A stretch of DNA of 9,209 nucleotides from assembly GCA_964570105.1 (NCBI GenBank), contig CAZMWM010000080.1:1-9209 (forward strand), in the 5' to 3' direction. The position numbers were made by a program, and so were the translations under genes. Below the pieces are notes generated by a model that saw only the letters and a list, made by a program, of their open reading frames with translations, was not told the DNA's origin and did no database searches. This stretch comes from SIG673 sp964570105. Lineage in GTDB: Bacteria > Bacillota > Clostridia > Oscillospirales > CAG-272. The stretch's first letter is position 1, and each line of letters begins with the position of its first letter. Of the stretch, positions 5,064 through 9,209 are shown piece by piece.

Positions 5064-7328
5064 ATGGAACAGCCTGACGGCATGGAAAGCATTGAAGGCG
5101 CGGTCGAGCGTATCACGTATCAGAACAACGATAACGGATACACGGTCTGCGTTATAAGCCGAGAAGCCGGAGACGGCAAGACCGAGGCTCTTACTCTCGT
5201 CGGGATAATGCCGTATTTGAGCGTTGGAGAAACGGTAAAGGCTGTCGGAAGATGGGGCTTTCACCCGACCTTCGGCAGACAGTTCAACGTCGATTATTTC
5301 GAAAAACAGCTTCCGACTACGGAAAGCGCGATGCTTCGCTATCTTTCCTCGCGTACGGTGAAGGGCATAGGTCCAAAGACTGCCGCAAGGATAGTTGCCG
5401 CATTCGGAGAGGGTACCTTTGACGTTATAGAGAACGATCCCGAGCGGCTCTCCACTCTCGGCGGTATCAGCCGCGCCAAGGCGATGGAGATAAGCGCGTC
5501 CTTTAAGGAGCAATTCGGCGTTCGCGCGGTGATGATGTTCTGCCGCGAGCACTTCGGACCGGCTATGGCGGTACGCATATACAAGCGTTGGGGAAATTCC
5601 GCCGTTGACGTTATGAAGAGCGATCCGTATTCGCTTTGCGACGAGATAAACGGTATCAGCTTCGAAAAAGCGGACAAGGTGGCAATGAGCCTTGGCGTCG
5701 AGAAAAATTCTCCTATGCGCGTGCGTTCGGGAATATGCTTTATCCTCGAGCATAACGCAAGGCAGAACGGGCATACCCTCGTGCCGAAAGACAGGCTCGT
5801 CGGTCTTACGTGTAATATGCTCGGCGTTACGGAGGAAGATGCGCTTGCCGGTATAGATATACTTGAGGTAAAGAAGCGCGTTAAGGTGCGAGCCTTGGGC
5901 GGAAGAGAATGCGTCTGGCTCACAAAATATTACGATGCCGAAATGTATATAGCAGAAAAGCTTTTCGCTCTCGAAAAATATTGTACCGGAATATCCGGCG
6001 CAAGAGCCGAAGAGATCATCTCGTCGGTGGAGAAGGAAGAGGGGCTTGAATACGACACGGATCAGAAAAAAGCGATAATCCGTTCGCTGTGTGGCGGTGT
6101 TCTGTTGCTTACCGGAGGTCCCGGAACGGGAAAGACCACGGTCATACGTGCGGTCATAAGGCTGTACGAGGAGCTTGGAATGGAGGTCACGCTTGCCGCT
6201 CCGACGGGGCGTGCCGCCAAACGAATGACCGAGGCTACCGGGCGCGAAGCCAAGACGGTACACAGACTTCTCGAGATGATGTATTCCGAGAACGAGGAGC
6301 CGCGCTTCGTGCGTGACGAGAACGATCCGCTCGACGAGGATGTCGTTATAATCGACGAAGCCTCAATGATAGATACGATCGTTATGGCAGGGCTTCTGCG
6401 CGCGGTACGCAAGGATGCGCATCTGATATTGATAGGAGATGCGGATCAGCTTCCGTCCGTCGGTGCGGGAAATGTTCTGAACGAGCTTTTGAGATGCGAC
6501 AGCTTCCGCTCCGTCCGTTTGAAGAAGATATTCAGACAGGCAGGGGAGAGCCTTATAGTCACGAACGCTCACGCGATAAATTCCGGGGAATTGCCGGAGC
6601 TAAGCTCCAAAAATAACGATTTCTTTTTTCTGTCGCGAGACGACGAGAAAAAGACGGCGAACGCCGTGGTGGAGCTGTGCGTCAACCGTCTGCCGAGAAA
6701 ATACGGAGAGGGCATTCGTGACGGTATACAGGTCATAACGCCGTCTCATAAGGGCGCGGCAGGCACGGACGCGTTGAATATGATACTTCAAAGCGCTCTT
6801 AATCCCCCGTCTCCCAAGAAAAAGGAGAAAAAGTCGAACGGTATCGTATTTCGTGAAGGCGACAAGGTAATGCAGATCAAAAACGATTACGATATAGTTT
6901 GGACGCGCGGAGCGGAAGAGGGATGCGGAGTTTTTAACGGAGATATCGGAGTCATACTTGATATCGACGTTGAAGAGGAAAAGGTCACGGTAAGCTTTGA
7001 CGGCAGGATCACCGAATATGATTTTACTATGCTTGATGAGCTTGAGCACGCGTATGCGATAACCGTGCATAAAAGTCAGGGAAGCGAATATCCCGTCGTG
7101 ATACTTCCGCTTTACAATTGCGGGGATCGGTTGCTTACGAGAAATCTTCTGTACACGGCGGTAACGAGAGCGCAAAATATGGCGGTGCTCGTGGGAGATG
7201 CGTCGGTGGTGCAAAAAATGGTGATGAATAACCGTCAGACGAAGCGTTATACGGGGTTGGGGCATTTTCTTGCCGAGCTTGGCGACGTATCGATGGATGA
7301 AGTCAGTGGCTCCGAGGATGATGGTTAA
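5064..7328 (+). CDS. recD2: RecD2-type ATP-dependent 5'-3' DNA helicase
   Basis: A 754-residue superfamily 1B helicase of the RecD2/YrrC class, found in bacteria outside the RecBCD complex and linked to repair and replication-fork maintenance. An N-terminal OB-like region is followed by helix-hairpin-helix segments (TVKGIGPKTAARIVAAFG about 98-115; TLGGISRAKAMEIS about 131-144). The motor then shows Walker A GGPGTGKTT (351-359), Walker B VVIIDEAS (427-434), motif III-like IGDADQLPSVGAG (457-469), the KIFRQA motif IV region (about 488-493), TVHKSQGSE (667-675) and LLYTAVTRAQ (695-704, motif VI). All expected motifs are intact, and the length is close to the roughly 800 residues of B. subtilis YrrC. 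The start at 5064 follows GGGGAGGAG (5047-5055); a TTG eight codons upstream is open but has no better site. It sits between metK and comF, a gene order I recall from other Clostridia. Confidence 0.95.
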   Translation: MEQPDGMESIEGAVERITYQNNDNGYTVCVISREAGDGKTEALTLVGIMPYLSVGETVKAVGRWGFHPTFGRQFNVDYFEKQLPTTESAMLRYLSSRTVKGIGPKTAARIVAAFGEGTFDVIENDPERLSTLGGISRAKAMEISASFKEQFGVRAVMMFCREHFGPAMAVRIYKRWGNSAVDVMKSDPYSLCDEINGISFEKADKVAMSLGVEKNSPMRVRSGICFILEHNARQNGHTLVPKDRLVGLTCNMLGVTEEDALAGIDILEVKKRVKVRALGGRECVWLTKYYDAEMYIAEKLFALEKYCTGISGARAEEIISSVEKEEGLEYDTDQKKAIIRSLCGGVLLLTGGPGTGKTTVIRAVIRLYEELGMEVTLAAPTGRAAKRMTEATGREAKTVHRLLEMMYSENEEPRFVRDENDPLDEDVVIIDEASMIDTIVMAGLLRAVRKDAHLILIGDADQLPSVGAGNVLNELLRCDSFRSVRLKKIFRQAGESLIVTNAHAINSGELPELSSKNNDFFFLSRDDEKKTANAVVELCVNRLPRKYGEGIRDGIQVITPSHKGAAGTDALNMILQSALNPPSPKKKEKKSNGIVFREGDKVMQIKNDYDIVWTRGAEEGCGVFNGDIGVILDIDVEEEKVTVSFDGRITEYDFTMLDELEHAYAITVHKSQGSEYPVVILPLYNCGDRLLTRNLLYTAVTRAQNMAVLVGDASVVQKMVMNNRQTKRYTGLGHFLAELGDVSMDEVSGSEDDG

Positions 7329-7352
7329 GGGGCGCTCACGGTAAAGACGGAT

Positions 7353-8108
7353 ATGGGAATACGCCTCGATATACTTAGGATGCTCAGAGCATTGACCGTT
7401 ATCCCGCGTTGCGTCGCGTGCGGTAGCGTGACGGACGGGCATAATGCCGGGCTGTGCGAGGATTGCAGGAGACGGTATTTCACCGAAAAAGCCAAATGCT
7501 GTACGGTCTGCGGATTTCCGGCTATCGAATGCCGTTGCGGTATAGAGTCGGATGGAAAGAGACTTCCGGTCATACACTGCGCCCTATACGATCCGCGTAA
7601 GCTTGGAGTGGTCGCGCGGCTGGTGTTCTCCGCCAAGGATGGCTACTATCGCGATCTGTTCGAGTTTATGGCAAACGAATGCTACAGAGCACTTATAGCA
7701 AAGGAATGCTTCGTGACCGAGACGCCGCTGGTGACTTGGGTGCCGCGAAGGATGCGCGCGTATATTCGGATAGGTCACGATCAATCTCGCGAGCTTGCCG
7801 TGCGGATAGCCAAAAAGCTCGGTACCGACTGCGTGTCAACGTTGTATAACGGCGGTCGCTCTCAGCAAAAGGCGCTTTCGCGTGACGAGCGTATGCGCAA
7901 CGCCAGAATGGCTTACCGACTTAAGCGGAACGCCGCAGAAATAGTTTGCGGAAAAACGGTAATAATCGTAGATGATCTCATAACCACGGGAGCGACGCTG
8001 ACGGCGGCGTCTGCTCTTCTTAAGAAAGCGGGAGCCAAGCGTCTTGTGTTGCTCACGTATGCAAAGACCGACAATCAGTTCCGCAGGTATAGATTCAAGC
8101 AGAGCTGA
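7353..8108 (+). CDS. comF: ComF family protein (zinc-ribbon plus phosphoribosyltransferase-like domain)
   Basis: A 251-residue cytoplasmic protein with the two-part ComF build. The N-terminus has paired cysteines for zinc: C20/C23 with C35/C38 (CVAC and CEDC), then C50/C53 with C60/C62. The C-terminal half is a type I phosphoribosyltransferase fold with PRPP-loop motif VIIVDDLITTGAT (203-215) and the ComF-type region GHDQSRELA (141-149) and QQKALSRDERMRNA (171-184). Family members (ComFC) bind PRPP and take part in DNA uptake in competent bacteria, but the family also occurs in species not known to be competent, so the role here is open. The ATG at 7353 lies 24 nt after recD2. There is no clear Shine-Dalgarno nearby (AAGGGG at 7327-7332 is 20 nt away), suggesting translational coupling; an ATG at 7380 is an alternative. 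Confidence 0.92.
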   Translation: MGIRLDILRMLRALTVIPRCVACGSVTDGHNAGLCEDCRRRYFTEKAKCCTVCGFPAIECRCGIESDGKRLPVIHCALYDPRKLGVVARLVFSAKDGYYRDLFEFMANECYRALIAKECFVTETPLVTWVPRRMRAYIRIGHDQSRELAVRIAKKLGTDCVSTLYNGGRSQQKALSRDERMRNARMAYRLKRNAAEIVCGKTVIIVDDLITTGATLTAASALLKKAGAKRLVLLTYAKTDNQFRRYRFKQS

Positions 8109-8142
8109 TAAAGCAGAAGAAAGTAAAGGAAAGCATATTCTT

Positions 8143-9051
8143 ATGGCATTGAAGAGAGATAAGCACGGAAGGATAAAAAGACGTTGGGGAGACAGATGGA
8201 ACGGGCGCAGGCTCAGGACGCTTCCTCCGATGATGTACGTCGTTCCCTTCGTTATGCGTGACAGGTGTGACGCGCAGAATTATTTCCGCGGCTCTGTCGA
8301 TATGGATGTTGTGGAAGGATACCTGAGAAAGCTCAAAACGCAGGACGGCGGCAAGCTTAAGGGCGTTGGCTTTATGCATCTGCTCGCCGCGGCTTATGTA
8401 AGGACGGTGTCGCAGATGCCGGCTATAAACCGCTTCGTTGCCGGACAGCGTATCTATGCAAGAAAAGATATCAGTATGTCGATGGTGGTCAAAAAGAGCC
8501 TTGAGCTGAACGCGCAGGAGAGTATGATCAAGGTCAGATTTCTTCCGACGGATACGATAGAGGACGTTTACGGAAAGATGGAAGAAAAGATAGCGATAGC
8601 CAAGTCGTCCGGGGATACGAACGGCTTTGACCGCATCACGAGAAAGCTTTTCGTGCTTCCGTCGCTACTGTTTCGGTGCTTTATAAACATTATCCGTTTC
8701 CTTGATTATTTCGGTATTATGCCGAAGGCTCTTGACGAGGTCTCGCCGTTTCACGCATCGTTTTTTATCTCGAATTTAGGCTCCTTGGGTATACCGACGA
8801 TATACCATCATCTTTACAATTTCGGCAATATGCCGCTGTTCATCACCTTCGGAAGTATGTACAGACAAAAGGAGATAGACAAAGAGGGAAACGAACGGAT
8901 CAAAAAACGGCTGGATTATACCATCGTTATGGATGAACGTATAACGGACGGACATTATTATGCTTCGGCTTTCAAGTCCTTGGAGCATTATATGCGACAC
9001 CCGGAGCTTCTTGAGATACCGCCCGAGAATGTGGTCGATGATATAGAATAG
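8143..9051 (+). CDS. 2-oxo acid dehydrogenase E2 acyltransferase-like protein (CAT-like fold) lacking lipoyl domain and catalytic His
   Basis: A 302-residue protein matching only the C-terminal acyltransferase (PF00198-type, chloramphenicol-acetyltransferase-like) domain of dehydrogenase E2 subunits. Visible family features are LRTLPPMMYVVPFVMRDR (24-41), MHLLAAAYVRTVSQMPAINR (78-97), ISMSMVVKKSL (110-120), SPFHASFFISNLGSLGIPTIYHHLYNFGN (201-229) and YTIVMDERITDGHYYASAF (259-277). There is no N-terminal lipoyl or subunit-binding domain, and no E1 or E3 gene nearby. At the catalytic HxxxDG position the sequence is D264-E265-R266 with D269-G270, where E2 enzymes have DHRxxDG: the His is a Glu. 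A hydrophobic stretch at 167-189 could touch membrane or form an oligomer interface. The start at 8143 follows AAAGGA at 8125-8130 at 12-nt spacing; the open frame extends upstream into comF but has no site there. The function is not predictable beyond the fold. It is last in the metK operon. Confidence 0.8.
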   Translation: MALKRDKHGRIKRRWGDRWNGRRLRTLPPMMYVVPFVMRDRCDAQNYFRGSVDMDVVEGYLRKLKTQDGGKLKGVGFMHLLAAAYVRTVSQMPAINRFVAGQRIYARKDISMSMVVKKSLELNAQESMIKVRFLPTDTIEDVYGKMEEKIAIAKSSGDTNGFDRITRKLFVLPSLLFRCFINIIRFLDYFGIMPKALDEVSPFHASFFISNLGSLGIPTIYHHLYNFGNMPLFITFGSMYRQKEIDKEGNERIKKRLDYTIVMDERITDGHYYASAFKSLEHYMRHPELLEIPPENVVDDIE

Positions 9052-9063
9052 TACAAAAAATAC

Positions 9064-9107
9064 GCCTCGTGGCTGTCACCCGTTTACTTGAGTGACAGCC
9101 ACGAGGC
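9064..9107. terminator. Bidirectional terminator between convergent genes
   Basis: A perfect 16-bp stem (9064-9079 with 9092-9107, GCCTCGTGGCTGTCAC on the left arm) closes a 12-nt loop. On the right is TTTGTAT. On the left is TACAAAAAATA, which on the minus strand is a U-rich tail, so the hairpin suits both directions and better the minus one. It lies 12 nt after the stop of the upstream gene and 13 nt from the stop of the opposing one. Confidence 0.9.
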
Positions 9108-9120
9108 TTTGTATATAGGA

Positions 9121-9209
9121 TCAATCTATGTCGTAGCTATAGACCAGTCTGTAGACAGTCCACCAATTTCCGTCCTTGCTCACGGCTTTCCATTGCTCCT
9201 CGGTGCCGC
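9121..9209 (-). CDS. 3' end of an unidentified minus-strand gene
   Basis: On the minus strand the last 28 codons of an open frame read GTEEQWKAVSKDGNWWTVYR followed by LVYSYDID and a TGA stop (9121-9123). The rest lies beyond the window. It is supported as real by convergent layout, by the terminator with a U-tract on the minus strand immediately after it, and by a biased, sensible residue composition. The Trp/Tyr-rich end resembles a small beta domain of the kind seen in secreted or cell-surface proteins, but this is too short to assign. The family is not recognised. Confidence 0.6.
   Translation of the reverse strand, partial: GTEEQWKAVSKDGNWWTVYRLVYSYDID

Noticed and set aside
4422..6263. 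Very long antisense open frame (613 codons, minus strand) across metK and recD2
   Set aside because: It lies opposite two intact conserved genes, crosses their junction, has no recognisable domain and a low-complexity Arg/His/Ser-rich composition. It arises because few plus-strand codons in this frame read as TTA, CTA or TCA.
6600..7577. Antisense open frame (325 codons, minus strand) over the end of recD2 and start of comF
   Set aside because: The same reasoning applies: it is fully covered by conserved coding sequence on the plus strand, has no domain, and has no promoter or binding site that stands out.
8044..8142. 33-codon upstream extension of the acyltransferase-like gene
   Set aside because: It overlaps the end of comF in another frame, lacks a binding site, and the homologous part begins after the ATG at 8143, which has AAAGGA upstream.

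Overview
The window reads as a chromosomal core segment of a Gram-positive anaerobe, most likely a member of the Clostridia (Bacillota). The basis is the set of genes: a low-GC Gram-positive type EF-Tu C-terminus, an FMN-riboswitch-controlled RibU S-component, a COG2426 membrane protein, an LTA-synthase/MdoB-like phosphoglycerol transferase, a SAM-I riboswitch ahead of metK, then recD2 and comF. Base composition looks moderate (roughly half GC by eye) and codon use looks similar across all genes. There are no transposases, tRNAs, CRISPR repeats or phage genes. The species cannot be named from the sequence.

Layout. (1) 1-189 is the 3' end of tuf, followed by a hairpin terminator. (2) 341-556 is an FMN riboswitch with a candidate Shine-Dalgarno-sequestering hairpin. 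It leads into ribU (557-1279) and a small COG2426 membrane protein (1327-1791), closed by a strong terminator at 1823-1862. (3) A single-gene unit with its own extended -10 promoter encodes an alkaline-phosphatase-superfamily phosphoglycerol transferase. Its true start is 1975, because the upstream in-frame ATG at 1936 overlaps the -10 box. (4) A well-formed promoter at 3525-3553 drives a SAM-I riboswitch leader with a visible terminator/antiterminator switch, then metK (3834), recD2 (5064), comF (7353) and an E2-acyltransferase-like protein (8143). These genes have gaps of 24-45 nt and no internal promoter or terminator that I can see. (5) A perfect 16-bp hairpin at 9064-9107 ends this operon and probably also ends a convergent minus-strand gene whose last 28 codons fall at the right edge.

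How it fits together. Two metabolite-sensing leaders control cofactor supply: riboflavin uptake by FMN, and SAM synthesis by SAM. The second appears to place a DNA helicase, a ComF phosphoribosyltransferase-like protein and an atypical acyltransferase homologue under the same SAM-responsive readthrough. I found no convincing new multi-gene system. The points most worth a second look are the acyltransferase homologue with a Glu in place of its catalytic His, the SAM-controlled operon reaching repair and competence-type genes, the extra C-terminal membrane helix on RibU, and the corrected start of the phosphoglycerol transferase.
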